DNA from: Blastocystis sp. Blastoise
Lineage: Eukaryota > Sar > Bigyra > Opalinata > Blastocystidae
NCBI GenBank assembly: GCA_039096225.1
Contig: JBBPEB010000028.1
Coordinates: 248,001 to 312,000 of the forward strand
Length of the DNA: 64,000 nt
Reading direction: 5' to 3'
Part shown: positions 1 through 18,285 of the stretch, one piece after another
How the letters are laid out: each line of letters starts with the position of its first letter
How positions within the stretch are numbered: the stretch's first letter is position 1
Translations under genes and position numbers: made by a program
The notes under the pieces: model-generated
What the model saw: only the letters and a program-made list of their open reading frames with translations
The model's database searches: none
What the model was told of the DNA's origin: nothing

Positions 1-1549
1 TATTTTATAAAATTATTATACAAAAAGAATTTATTGCTTCGTTGCTATACTCAGAATATTGATGATTTAGAGAGAAATGTTGATATTCCTGACAATCGTC
101 TTGTTCAGTCCCACGGTTCTTTCTCTACTGCTTCTTGTATTAAATGTGGACGTCGTTATAAAACAGAAGTAGTGAAAAAAGCTGTTTTAAAAAGTATATA
201 TATATATATATTTTGCATGTTTTATTTTTTATTATAATTATGATTAGTAATGTATATTTATTATATATCATTTTTATGTGTTTTTATCATTATTAATAGT
301 TTTATTTTTTTTTTGATGTTTTATCATTAATAATAGTTTTATTTTTATATGTTTAATCATTAATTATTGTTTTTATTTATATATTTTATCAATGATAATA
401 GTTTCATTTTGATTACATAATATCATTATACTATTAATTATATATATATAATAGATGAGATCCCTCATTGTAAGGAGAAGACTTGTCGTGGGTATATAAA
501 GCCAGATATCGTATTCTTTGGGGAACCCCTACCTTTAAAGTTTAATATGTTAAATAAAGCAGATATGTTAGCGGCTGACTTACTGATTGTGATGGGAACA
601 TCGCTACAAGTACAACCTTTCTGTGGTATATATATATATAATGTATAGTATACTTATTAAGATTATTATTAATAACAGTATTTTCAATAGTTGATTAGCT
701 TATTACACTAGTCTATATTATATGTTAATAGAATCTTTTTTATTTATTTATTATCATGAATCATTCTATTGTATTATCTCTATATGTTTATATTATTTAT
801 ATATCCATTATATATCACTTATATATTTATTATATATCACTTATATATTTATTATATATCATTTATATATTTATTATATATCATTTATATATATCTCTAT
901 AGGTTTAGTAAATAAAGTGAAAGAAGATTGTCCTCGTCTTCTAATAAATAGAGAGCCTGTGGGTCCATTTCGTTTCTATACTATGGATTGTTGTTATAGA
1001 GATGTTGTGTATTTAGGGGATTGTGATAGTGGTGTACGTGCATTATGTAAAGAATTAGGTTGGCTTGACGAATTAGAGGACATGTTTACCAAGGGAAATA
1101 CTAAATTAGAAAAAATAAGACAGAAATATATTGCTTCTAAATTATTAGCAACTGCTAAGATAGATGAACATTTCCAGAATATAAATAATACTATAGAAAA
1201 AGATGAAGAAGGAAATGAGATTGTTAAAGAGCTGATGAAAGAGAAAGAGAAGGAAATAGAAACAAAGAAAGAAATGAAGAATAATGTTGAAAGTGAAATT
1301 GTGATATTACATAAAGATACAAAAGATATAAATACAACTTTACCCTTAGTAAAGTCAGAAGTACCTCTACCATCAATAGAGTCTAAACAAGATAGTTATA
1401 TACGTATGCGAAATTCTTCAGCGTCTTCTGTGAGTTCGGATATGCTATTATCAACAGATGATGATGATTTTACTTCTGATTATAATAGTATGAGACATCT
1501 TAATGGAAATATATCTCCTATTGGTAAAATACATACTATTAATATATAA
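1..1549 (+). CDS. SIRT2: Sirtuin, SIRT2/Hst2 type, 5' partial
   Basis: NAD-dependent protein deacetylase, 3' part only; the reading frame is open to the window edge. Exons are about 1-193, 455-625 and 903-1549, and both introns join in phase. Visible family hallmarks: CYTQNIDDLER (NAD pocket), catalytic His in LVQSHGS, a four-cysteine zinc site (CIKC at the end of the first exon, then CKEKTC), KPDIVFFGEPLP, the NAD-binding GTSLQVQPF, and the C-terminal RLLINRE and YRDVVYLGDCD segments, the last close to SIRT2/Hst2. After GWLDELEDMF comes a roughly 150-residue Lys/Glu- then Ser-rich tail of low complexity. The missing 5' part would hold the GAGxS motif. Class assignment is from residue pattern only. 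Confidence 0.93.
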
Positions 1550-1844
1550 TCTATAGTCTATATTCTTTATTTTTGTAAGATTTATATTATATTATATTAT
1601 ATTATATATTTTTGAAAATAATATATAAAAGAACAAAAAAATTACTCTCTAGTTAGTATTTATTATCAATATTTATTTTGTTTCTCTCTTTTTCTTTTTC
1701 TTTTTTTAATTTACATTTTTTTTTTAGTTTCTCTCTTATTCAATATATTGTATAGTATACTTTTTTCGTAGTAATTCTTACTTTTCTTTTATTTATTAAC
1801 TATCTTTTTGTTTCTTTTAAATTTTTATAAATATATATACTTTT

Positions 1845-1882
<38 letters not shown>

Positions 1883-2224
1883 ATCTCTAATTGGAAATAA
1901 TATTAAGAATATATCTTTCTAACATTCATTATAATCATTTCCTTATCATTCTTCTAACTTACATTGTTTTCTATGTATATATCCATTTATTGCTATTCTA
2001 TTCATGTTTCTATGTTCAATATATTATATATATATATGTATATATTCTTTTTTAAGTATATGTATAATTTGTAGTCAAGAATTGGTTTTATTTAATCATT
2101 ATATATATTTTATTATGATCTGCATTTTTTGATCAACAATAAAAATCACACTAAACGAATAAAAACACATCCAAAAAGTAATGAACTAATTCTTATTATT
2201 TCTTTAATAATAACACATAAATAA
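1550..2224. other. Intergenic, AT-rich
   Basis: Convergent 3' ends of the sirtuin (+) and the TFIIIC6-like gene (-). It holds T-rich runs and a pure TA tract near 1,845-1,878. I see no coding potential. Confidence 0.6.
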
Positions 2225-2858
2225 TTATTTTTCTTTATTTTCTTCATTCAAATCTACTTGCTCCATCTGTTCGTCATAACCAAATATTTTTTTTCTATAA
2301 CATTCTTGGTTTTTCTCATATAAAGCCTTATAATCAGGAGGTTGCACCAAAGGTTTGAATACTATTTTCTTCCTACAAAGGGCTAATGGCTCATCATCTA
2401 CAATATAAAAACATTTTGAAAAAAAATAAGTATATTCAGAGAATGTAAAAAAATATGATGACAAAACGAAAATAATTGTAGTGTTTCATATAATAAATAA
2501 TGTGTAAATACCATTATGAGGAATAATAACATCGGTACCTATTTCATATTCGTATCTTCCGACAAATGTTAATCCATTCATGTCTAATTGTGGCTCATTT
2601 GTTTCAAGTCTCTATAAATATTCATGAAAAAAATACAAATAAGAGTATAATAAGAAAAAAATAAATGTGTACACTTAATTTGATCTTTGTTGTGTCTGTA
2701 TACATTGAAGATCCATATATATTCTCGAATTCAATCTTAATATATTGATCTTCCACACTCATTGCAAGACTTAATGATAAGTATCGAAAAAAAGAATCTA
2801 AAAGTTTTTCAATAATGTTTATTTGTGTTAAAAGATGGTTAAAAATATGTTTTCTCAT
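2225..2858 (-). CDS. Probable TFIIIC subunit 6-like protein
   Basis: Small minus-strand gene in at least three exons (about 2,858-2,680; 2,615-2,510; 2,402-2,225). The middle exon reads LETNEPQLDMNGLTFVGRY then EYEIGTDVI. This resembles the core of the GTF3C6/tau55 family, which has E-x-P-x-L-x-(hydrophobic)-x-G-x-x-F-x-G-x-Y followed by LGTxxIF. Upstream lies YIKIEFENIYGSS. The C-terminus is polar (EQVDLNEENKEK). TFIIIC binds box B of tRNA genes for Pol III. The initiator may be the inner Met of MSVEDQYIKIEF near 2,763 rather than the outermost Met at 2,858. The family call rests on one short motif block. Confidence 0.5.
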
Positions 2859-3376
2859 TTATAATAAAGAATAATAAGTGTCAACTATTTATGTCAGCTT
2901 TTATGTTTAAAATAACATGTTTATAAATCTAAAAAGTCATTTACAATTATGAAACTTAGCTTTTAACTTATTATAAATAATCTATAATGAATATAAATAA
3001 TATCAGTATATATAAGAATAGTTTATTAATTCTTTTAATGAAAATCATTCAATAATATATTATTCATATATTTATATCCTATTTAATATTGTATGATACA
3101 GTATTCTATATGCGCATATAGACACGTTTATCGCTTTCATTTATGTCTATAAATAAAATTAAAGTAATAAAATGTGATTTACAATATATGGATAAAAAAC
3201 TTTTTAGGGAAGGAATGTCTGATGAAATACATTTTCTCGTAATTGTGGGGAAATAAACCAGGGAGTTTTTCCCAGCATTTTATTTAGAATTCAAATTAAT
3301 GTAAGTACTCTCTGGATACATTTCAAGATTTATATATATTGATTTATTATAGTGAAGATCATTGAATTGTAAAAGA
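2859..3376. other. Divergent intergenic promoter region
   Basis: Lies between the starts of the minus-strand TFIIIC6-like gene and plus-strand SMC5, so it probably carries both promoters. AT-rich; I see no motif I would name. Confidence 0.4.
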
Positions 3377-8405
<5,029 letters not shown>

Positions 8406-8768
8406 TAGGTCACCTTTATTGTATTGGTGACTCAATCTCATAGTTTTCATAATTTATTTTGTGTCCTACTTATGTTTAAAACGAATATTTTGTTAATATA
8501 TTCATTTACTCTTAGTTTGGTTTGATTATTACTTTTTTTTTGTCTTGGATTAGAGTGATTATAAAATAATACAACTCTCTAGATGCTATATACATCATAG
8601 CACTAGTTTTGTCTCAATCATGCTTTGAATCATTCTCAAAAACAAAAGTTGAACTTTTTTCTTTTCTGAAAAAGAGCTAAATTCAGATGTTTTCAGCATT
8701 TTTTTCTGTGGGTGGACGAGAATCGTTGTTGAAATTTTTTTTTTATTTTTTTTAGTTATTAGAGACGA
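8406..8768. promoter_or_regulatory. SMC5 3' flank and NOP53 promoter region
   Basis: Head-to-tail spacer of 363 bp ending in a T-rich stretch immediately upstream of the NOP53 ATG. No specific element recognised. Confidence 0.4.
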
Positions 8769-9868
8769 ATGCCGAAGAAACGAAGTGTAAAAAGTTGGAG
8801 AAAGAGTGAGGCTGGTGAAGAATTCAGAGAGGCTGTAGAAAATGATGTAAATAATGCTGCCTTAAATTCTGTTACTGATGATAAGTTGTTTGTTATCGAT
8901 ACTTCTGCTAATGAGAAGGTTAAAAAACTTGTTGTTGAAGACATTGAAATGAGAAAATTCACTGAGAATGAAAAACGTGCTATTCGAAAGATCATGAAAA
9001 AGAAGAATAGTTCAGAAGTCGTTAAATCAAAACGCAGCAAACCTGAGATCTCTGATATTTGGGGTTCTACTCCTAAGACTGGTATGATTTCGATCATTTA
9101 TTGATATTCAATCATATGTAATTATACATATATACATATAGAAACTAAAAAAGATGAATGGGTTACAGAAGACGATTTATCTATACCCAAAAAATCAAAA
9201 CATGTATGTATTCATATAGGATTATAAATCTTATAAACTGTTATTTATTAATACTTATATATATTTTTCTATATTCTAGCCTCGTAAAATCATAAAATCC
9301 AGTTATCCCGCGGTTAAGATTCCTATTCCTGGCGCCTCTTATAATCCTGATCCTGTCCAACATCAAGTATAGATTATATTATTATATTTATTATTATATT
9401 ATTATATTTATTGTATTAATATATTTATTATATATATTATATATATTATATATATTATATTTATATTAATATATATATGTTTATTATATAATTATAGGAT
9501 GCTATTGGAGAAGCACTAGCTGAAGATATTCATCTAGAAGAGAAGATGAATAAGGAATACAAATTACCCAAGGGAGTAGATATTAATGCACTTAGACATT
9601 ATAAAGTTAATTACAGTGCAGATACCTTAGGTGAATTGGCTGATACAGATGAAGAAGAAGAGAAAGAAGAAGAAACTAAAGAAGAAGAAGAAGGAGAAGG
9701 AGAAAAGAAGGAAGTTAATTTAGATGCTCCTGGTTTTGGGTTCAATGCTCCGGTTGTAGTTAAACGAAAGACTCGAGCTCAAAGAAACAGAGAAAAGAAA
9801 CATGAAAAACTGTTACGTTTACATCAACGTATTAAACGAGCAAATCTTCATAAACATTTATTAGATAA

Positions 9869-9904
<36 letters not shown>

Positions 9905-10475
9905 ATTGAATATTAGATTCAATAATAGTTTCTATATTCTATATTCTATTTACAAATATATATTACACTTCTATATATAGTATTGAGACAATTGACCAGA
10001 ATATGAAAGAATCTTCAGAGAAGAAGAAGAAGGATAAGAAAGAAAGACAAGCGTTACAAGCCGTTAAAGATTCGAAATATGAACCCCCAATTATCCGTTC
10101 TGGAAAGAAAGTGTATGTTATATATATATATATATAATTTATTATAAACTATTTTTATTAATATGTTATATTATATGATCTATATTATATATATATATAT
10201 AGAGAAGAGAAGCCTCGTTTAGATATCTATTTAAGTGACGAATTACCTGCTTCCATGAGAGAAATGACTGTATATATATATATACAATAAATTAACTATA
10301 TTCTTATTCCTATATATATATATATATATAGCCTGTAGCTAATCCTTTATATGATCGTATTGCTTCATTAGAGAAACGACGTTTGTTTGAAAAGGGTCAA
10401 CAACTGAAGAAGAGTCAATTAGTTGCCAAACGTACTACAAAGAATAAATATAAGTCTCCTTTTGTTAAAGAATAA
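8769..10475 (+). CDS. NOP53: NOP53 (GLTSCR2/PICT1) ribosome biogenesis factor
   Basis: Nucleolar 60S biogenesis factor that recruits the exosome/Mtr4 to pre-ribosomes. The start MPKKRSVKSWRK is followed by about six exons. Diagnostic block: VKIPIPGASYNPDPVQHQ then DAIGEALAEDI, the NOP53 signature GxSYNP...HQ..L. An acidic run (about 9,645-9,715) precedes RKTRAQRNREKKHEK, the family's conserved basic KTxAQRNxE segment. The C-terminus has RLDIYLSDELPASMREM and ends KSPFVKE. All exon joins tested stay open. Length, about 420 residues, fits the family. Confidence 0.92.
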
Positions 10476-11328
10476 ACATACTAGATATATATATATATTA
10501 ATATGAAAAAATATTTTTTTTATTATAAATTTGTTTTCTTTGTATTTTTAGATTTTTTTTTGTATCGTTGTTTCTGTTCTCTGTCATTAAATTGATTTTG
10601 TGTGTTTATTTCCATATTTGTTTTTATAGTATTAATATTACTTATCTATTCTGTCTTGTTTGTTTTATATAATAAACTAAATACTAAAGTAGAGAAAATC
10701 AATTTTAGTTTTAATTTCAAATGAATGAAATGCTTTAATAGCTTTGGAAATTATGATTATTATATATTCGTGGTTTAAGAAATTATAAACATATATATAC
10801 ATATTTTTATTATAATAGATACATGAAATTTAGCCAATTATTCTTTATGAACTATTAGATAAATATTATTGTATGATCATTTCTAATTTCATTAACAGAA
10901 TACTTCTAGAGTAAGAAAGAATTCCTTTGAAATAAATATATCATTTATATATACTACTATAATGTAACTATAAAATACATAATAGAATTCTCATTATGTT
11001 AATCGTTACTTTATATATTCTTTAATAGAAACATATATTTATAGTATATATCGTTTTATTTAGCAAATGATTATGATTATAATTGAATAAGAATATATAT
11101 ACACAAAACTATAATGATAAATACAATAACAACAAAAAGCATCAACTTAAAAATATAAGAATGAATTGAATGATAAGTATAATTGAGAAATTTATAACAA
11201 CTGGAAAAGATAAAAAGAAATAAAAAAGTTTAATAAAAAGAATAATATAAGTAATCATGAAGCTGTTTAAACACCAAAAAATATAGAGGATTTGAGTTAT
11301 ATATATATATATATATATATTATTAGTA
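10476..11328. other. Intergenic, convergent 3' ends
   Basis: AT-rich spacer between the 3' ends of NOP53 (+) and RPC8 (-). I see nothing coding. Confidence 0.5.
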
Positions 11329-11554
11329 TTATTCCATTTCTGTGGATTCTTCCCACCATGAGAGTAGACCTAAACCATCATCGCTGATATCCCCGTGGTT
11401 ATATTAAGGATTATATAAGGATATATATATATAGATAGTAATAATAATAATCTTAATCGTCATAATAATAATTTATAATAATAATATGTATATATATGAG
11501 GATATAATAATAGTCATAGGAACTGGTACAACACCCAAAATATCACGAACATCA

Positions 11555-11625
<71 letters not shown>

Positions 11626-11681
11626 GAGGATCTATTTAATTTGATTTCAGGACCTTGAACATCAATCGATTGTGTACGACT

Positions 11682-11741
<60 letters not shown>

Positions 11742-12550
11742 CTTGATCTTTTTGTTCTGAATCATTGACTGGATTCACGGATTCGCTTACAGTTAATATA
11801 TCCTTTTCAAGTTTATTAAATCGAATTCCAGTAACTTTAAATTTTACAATTGAGTCACTAACAATTTCAAACGTTTCATTTTCATCTGTTTCTTCATCAT
11901 GATAGGTCCATACCCAATTACGCGTCATAGCGTCATAAACAGAAGGTTGAGGAAGTAAGATTTATGAAGGAATATATATATATAATACTGAATATAAAAA
12001 ATTGAATAATTATATAACTATATATAACAATTAAACTATTTAAAGCTTAAATATAATTAAAAGAAAAAAATAAGTATTTAATTAAACATTTACTAAATAA
12101 ATATAAATAAATATAAATAAAGATATGATTATGACTTGGAATCCAGATGTCTTCCATAAAATCTAGACTGACACGAAGACCATATTTATTACTTGTTGCA
12201 ATCTTACCAATCATAATCTCTCCTTCAACAGGTCGGAACATAATGAGTCTGAATTTTACTAAAAAAAACATAGAATACTGGATAAATTATGGATGTGATA
12301 GAATGTTTCTAATTGTATATAATAGAAGCAATCAATAAATACATTTTGTATGAGATGCACCGTCTCCAGGAAAGATTACACCTTTATCAACATCAATAAA
12401 ATCATAAAAACAAATGCACAATCCATAATTCAATATAACTTTATTTGAATATTTGATATTTATTTCATTTATCAGCTCCTTTGTATAATCTAAATTGAAA
12501 TATTTTGGCTCAAGTCGAATTGTATCAGTGATTGTAACCAGAACAAACAT
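11329..12550 (-). CDS. POLR3H: RNA polymerase III subunit RPC8/Rpc25
   Basis: The RPB7-like stalk subunit of RNA polymerase III. Exon 1 (12,550 to about 12,340) starts MFVLVTITDTIRLEP and contains GLCICFYDF and VIFPGDGASHTK, nearly invariant in RPC8. Exon 2 reads FRLIMFRPVEGEIMIGKIA then VSLDFMEDIWIP (S1-like OB fold). Exon 3 holds NWVWTYHDEETDENETFEI and VKFKVTGIRFN. The last exon gives GDISDDGLGLLSWWEES, the family's C-terminal SxxGLGLLSWW. It appears intact. The start codon lies only about 90 bp from the edge of the giant transposon, so its promoter now abuts or includes transposon DNA. Confidence 0.95.
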
Positions 12551-12631
12551 TACTTAGGTGTTCTATTGTAAAAAAACAAGAAATGAGTCTTTTTCAGCTA
12601 TTTTTGAAATATTTAAGGGAAATTTTGAAAA

Positions 12632-12640
12632 AACTACTGG
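12632..12640 (+). repeat. Left target-site duplication of the 43-kb element
   Basis: AACTACTGG lies directly before the terminal inverted repeat that begins GAGAACTCGACC. The identical 9-mer directly follows the other end at 55,987. A 9-bp duplication is the usual MULE footprint. Confidence 0.93.
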
Positions 12641-13926
12641 GAGAACTCGACCTGCCACGTTCATTTTCTAAAAGTTGCCGTTACGTAGTTCAAAAGTGAT
12701 GTTCGTCATACGCACCAAGTTTGGTTCATCCAATTATTTTCTATATTTTATGATACAATCATTAAATACTTTTTTAATAAAAAATATATAATAAATATTA
12801 AAATATAAATTTTTATGATATATAACCTATAGTTGATTTTTAAATATTTAAAAAATACATTTTATGACTTTCTTTAAATACTCTATATAGTTGTTTTTTT
12901 ATATTTTCATTAAAACTATAAAATTAGCATTAAACTGAAGCATTATTATATAAATAATTGTAAGCATGACTTGATAGAAACATAAAAGCGTTTTATAGCA
13001 ATTATATTGCAAAAATACTAACTATTTAACTACTTTCATTATAATGCACTGTAATTCCGTTATTTATTTATATTTTCGAGCTATTTTTGAGTACATAAAT
13101 GTATAGCGTTTAATACATAGTAATTTGTTATAAGTCAACAATTATTTAAAGAAATGAAAGAGTAATGTACACATTTATATTAATAACAGAGATTCAACTT
13201 GAAACTGATATCCTGTATTATTCATCACTATTTATAGTTTATGAATGAATTACAAAAGAAAAAACGAATGTTACAATTAATTAATTGTTAATGCATTGAA
13301 GTATAATTATATTTTATAACAGAATCAAAGAAATAAACACTTTAAATAAATAAATAAATTATATATATGTTTTAAAATAAGATATTAAAGATAATATTTA
13401 GAATTTTTATTTAAAGTATAGATTCAATGATTAAATGATTTAAAACTGATAATAATGGTATTCTAAGTGATATACAGCTAGAAATAATAAGATATATTTA
13501 GAATGAATGGAATGAATACTCTTAAAGTATTATAAAACAATTCTAAAGATATCCTATTGCAATCTAGATGATCATAGAAACGCATGATTATAAAATTATG
13601 CTTTTAATATAATATTAAGATTATAAAATTAAGATGTGTTGATTTTTTGTCTAATAAATTATTATATCAATTACCTAACACTTCAAAAGTATGCAGAAGG
13701 ATCATTAGCATCCTTAATTAATCCAGAATTGAGTAAATGAAAATATAAGCTAATGCAATTGTAATGTTGTGTCTACTTCATTTTGATAAAATATTAATAT
13801 CACTTTTAAGTAGATAGCCTATAGATATAACTCATGAGTGAATATCAACGTATAATATTGAAATATGACTGAAATAATACAAATTCTAACAAAGAAAAAA
13901 AAATCTTAAAAAATCTTTAAAAAAAT

Positions 13927-13992
13927 ACTTAAGTCAGGATTTGAACCTGAAGATTGTCTAGAATGACCCTCTCTTGCCATTCAAGCTTAAGT
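13927..13992 (-). ncRNA. tRNA-like locus in TIR1-L
   Basis: Identical copy of the locus at 54,635-54,700 in the other repeat arm; see that entry for the structure. The T run that would end a Pol III transcript lies at 13,919-13,925 on this strand's template. Confidence 0.5.
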
Positions 13993-14952
13993 AAAGGTGA
14001 TATACTGCATAAATATATATATTATTTAAAATAACAACAATAAATATTACATTCCCAATTGCCATTCTTAGACTTTACATACATATGTCTTTAATGTTAA
14101 AGCCAAATAATAATTCATATTACATAGAATAAAATTGGGTATCTATATGATTCTATAATCAGGTTATCATAATAATATTATTAATAATAAATATATATAT
14201 ATATATACTTATTTTAAAACCATTCTCACATTTATTATCTTTTATTTTATCAATAACTATATAATAATATATATATTATTTCTATTATTATTACAATCAT
14301 CTAAAAACTCTATTTCTAAATATTTTGGGCTTACATTTAAAAACAAATAGATAATCAGTATCATATAATCTATATATGTATAATAATAATAATATAATGA
14401 TGATACTAATAATAATAAATATACTAAATTATTATATATGTTAACATTAATCAGATTTAATAGCAATAAATATAATAATTTTTTGATGAATAATAATAAT
14501 AATAATTTGGTTAATGTAATACTATAACTATGTATCGTTCTGTATATGTATTCAATAATAATTGTTGTAAAGGGTTTCGATGAGTACTTTTAGATAAGAA
14601 GATCGAAGGAGTAGATATATACTATATATATATATATATATAAACTTTCAATTATTATAGGTAATTATAATATATATATACAGTAACATTAGCAAAATGT
14701 TCGATATAATTTATGCATAAATTGTTCATCAAGTTAAAAAAAAATATTTCTCCGAAAAATAACCATCATTTATATATAATGTATTATTACTATTTCATAT
14801 TCTATATATAATAGTATAAATAATTAAAATGATTCAAAAAAGAATACACTTATCTATCATACAACATTAAATAAATAAACATATATAAAGAAGATAAATA
14901 ATAATAATATATAATAATCTATATAATAATTTATATATATATATACATATAC

Positions 14953-15123
14953 GTAAAATGGTACATTTTGTTTGAATTCTATTCCACATCCTGAACATTC
15001 ACATTTGCGATTAATCATTCGATACATTTCAGAATCATTTTTACCTTCTGAAATAGACTGAATACTCTTTCTATTAATATAAACCATCGATGGGAACAAG
15101 GGAGTCGGTGTTTGAACATCAAT
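14953..15123 (-). pseudogene. Orphan duplicate of the VPS13 cargo exon in TIR1-L
   Basis: 171 bp identical in translation to the last full exon of the VPS13-like cargo gene at 53,504-53,674: IDVQTPTPLFPSMVYINRKS, then a run with five cysteines (CECSGCG) ending KQNVPFY. Here it has no matching upstream exon, because the repeat ends in the preceding TA-rich intron and other DNA follows. It is therefore a fragment, not a gene. Confidence 0.85.
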
Positions 15124-15153
15124 CTATTTAATAATTATATATATATATATATA

Positions 15154-16088
15154 TATAATATTGTATTATGTGTATACGATAATAACCGGCTTTAAAAACA
15201 GATAGACCAAATAATAATAATAATAGCATCCTAATGGAAACATATCCTATATACTATAACTATTACTATTAATAATATGTATAATATATAATAATAATAC
15301 ATACTCTAAATAAGATTACCTATATATATAATAATAATAATAGTAATGTAATAATTACACTATATATTTATAAAACGAAAACCTAAAAATATACAGAATA
15401 TCTATAATAGTAATAAAATAAAAATAATATTTTATAATAACACAACAACCAATATATCTATATATGTAATTATCTATATACAATAATTATGATTTTATAT
15501 AATAGTGCAATATCTATAACCTATATATGTAAATAATAATATCATTATATTAATAAGATAAACTATATGAATAATAATGATAAGTATAATAATAAGTATA
15601 GTATTAATAATAATAAATAGGATAAATATAATAAAAATAGATATTAAAAATAAAATAATAAACATAATAATAATAATAATAATAAATATATATACCCCAA
15701 TTTTTGTTTTTCTTTGTATATTGTTTACATATTTCTTCATATTTAGAAACATCATTTTCATTTTCAGTCACAATATCTGCATATTTATATTGTTGAATTG
15801 AATATTGATTTATTTTATCAACATCATTACTCTCTGTAATACATTGTCTTTAAAGAATATATATAATCATAATAAGAATATTTTTAAATAATATATATTA
15901 TTGACAAATATACAACTATATGTATAAATACTTTATAATTCTTAAAGTATGATTATTCATCCCTTCTTTAAATAAATATTTACTTAGTTCAAATTTATAT
16001 ATAGATATATCTAAATCTATTTCTATATATATATATATATAGTAGTATAAAATACTCTAATTTCATATATTCTATTATTATAGTTAAA

Positions 16089-16127
<39 letters not shown>

Positions 16128-18285
16128 TATACTTTTATCCTTACTAATCTGTAAAATATGTTCTATTCTTTTATTTATATAAATATACTCATTTTTACAT
16201 CCATATATATTATAGATCTTCAAATGATTAATAAGAATTGTATATATATCAGTTAAAAGTATTTTTTCCATATATTTAAGCAAAGAATCGCGGTTATTTG
16301 ATGAAGATGATTGATAATGAAGAAACATAATAGTTTCTAAATATGTATATAGATCTGATATATATGAATATGTATATATAGAAAGAGAAGAAGACAGATG
16401 CTTTGATATATTTACTAAAGAAATGAAATATAGTAAAATAATAATAAATAATGTTATTAACACAATAGTAATTTAAGTATAAAATATATATAAATATAAT
16501 AATATATATAACTATAAATATAATAATAAATGTAATAAATATAATACTAATATACAAATAGTAGATGATGATGGAAGAGAATTATGTTCATAAAGAGAAT
16601 CAAAATATTGAATATAATTATATTTTGTAAGAAGCTCAATACTCATAGACTCTATATATAATGTAATGATATAGTATAGATAAATATCTATTCTACATAC
16701 ATAAACATATATATATATCTAGAATAAAAAATATATAGTATATATATATACTTTCATTATGAAGTGTATTATTATATATATTCATATATTGATCTATAAA
16801 TGTATTTATATGCTTAAAAGATGATGATGAAATCTGACGAATCATATCAAATACACCTTTATTAATACTATTAGATGCTAAATAATCACGGGAATGAATC
16901 GTATCATCTAACAAAAGTGGAGATTCCCATGAATAAGATTGAAGACTCATATAATAATATTGATCGATATCTTTTGTCTCAGCATCAATAATACCATTCG
17001 ATATATACCTATATGAACAAGAAGAGGAAGAATGATAAACATATATATAATATATATATATATATATATGTATATACATATTAAATAAACCATATAATCG
17101 TAAAGAAGACATGCTTTCAGCAAGAGGAAGAAAGATTTGTGAATTCCCACGGGATTCTTGGGTATTCAATGAAGAATCAACACTATATATACATGATAGA
17201 ATATATAAAAAAATAAAGAAAATAAATAAATATATAAATATACATATAAAGTGCTTTCATGTTATCTCGATCATTACGTTTATTTGTATATATATAAGTA
17301 TCTGAAAATATTTGAATATCTTTCTTTATATATATATATAACTATCGATATCATCAATTTCTTGATAGATTCCCGCCATCTTTTGGCGGTAAATTTCTTT
17401 TTCTTGAGACGATATCATAACAGAATCATAAGGAGATAGTAAAGGTTTTCCTAAAGTATTCTTATTCCCGCGATTATTTTCATAAAGATAGAGATTATAA
17501 TCATAAAGAAGTGTTGCTAGATAAAAATGATTTGTATATATACATATATCAATTAATAGAAAAATAGGAAGAGAAAGAGAGACTAATATAGAACAGAAAG
17601 GATCTATGAAATAACCGTGGAAATAGAAAGAGTTTGTTTGGCTTCAATAAATACATATATAGTTAATGGAAGAAGATAATACTGAAATATAGGAATAGAT
17701 GTATAGTTGAGGAAACACTATATATATATAATTGAATAATAATAATATTTATATATATACAATAATATTAGGTAATTGTGATTTAATTTTAAGTTGATTA
17801 TATGTATTAAATAAATAGACTATATGTTGTTGTATATATTCATATATAGTAGAATAAGAGACAATATGAAGAGAAGAAGAAGGAACATTAGGAAGAGATA
17901 GAGAAAGAGATGAAATATGATTGGACCTATATATAAATTTATTAAGGAAAACCTTTTAATATTATAAAAACAATATATATATATATACTTATCGCTATTG
18001 ATAGATTTTAAGAATAAAAGTATATGTTTATATTTATAAACAGATTTGGGGATATCTTTATACAATTGAGAAATCAAGTTATTTTTTGAAAGATAATAAA
18101 GATTTAGAATAGTTTCATAGGAATCTAAAGGTTTATTACTATATTTTATCCAATTCCCATGAGAAATATACAAAGATGAATAGAGTAATGAACATAAGCT
18201 TAAAAGGTTCTATAGAGGAGATTAATACAAATATAAAATAATAATAATAATAATATATATATATACTTTGAAATATCTAGAAATA
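15154..18285 (-). pseudogene. Exon-like minus-strand block, unidentified
   Basis: Several minus-strand stretches are open and flanked by GTATAT/ATATAG boundaries: about 18,180-17,985 (LYISHGNWIKYSNKPLDSYE), 17,520-17,340 (LSPYDSVMISSQEKEIYRQK then MAGIYQEIDDID), 17,169-16,750 (ESPLLLDDTIHSRDYLAS) and 15,830-15,690 (QYSIQQYKYADIVTENENDV). They read as real former coding exons in one direction, following the M1 aminopeptidase remnant. They could be its diverged C-terminal region or a second gene. I do not recognise a family, and I could not prove a continuous splice path. Confidence 0.4.

Larger units (their letters stand above)
12641..15153 (+). repeat. Left terminal inverted repeat (TIR1-L)
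   Basis: Reverse complement of 53,474-55,986. Outer tip GAGAACTCGACCTGCCACG. In the stretches compared I found one mismatch (near 13,757: T here, C in the other arm). The inner boundary falls in a TA microsatellite at about 15,135-15,156, which sits in an intron of the VPS13 cargo gene on the other arm. The first 1.2 kb is non-coding; then come a tRNA-like locus and a duplicated VPS13 exon. Confidence 0.95.

Noticed and set aside
8759-9097. Antisense frame opposite NOP53 exon 1
   Set aside because: Shadow of the coding strand; Phe/Ser/Leu-rich with no features.
14257-14466. 69-codon frame in TIR1-L, repeated at 54,161-54,370
   Set aside because: Identical because the arms are identical. Composition (Ile/Tyr/Leu/Asn) is that of random AT-rich DNA, with no family similarity.
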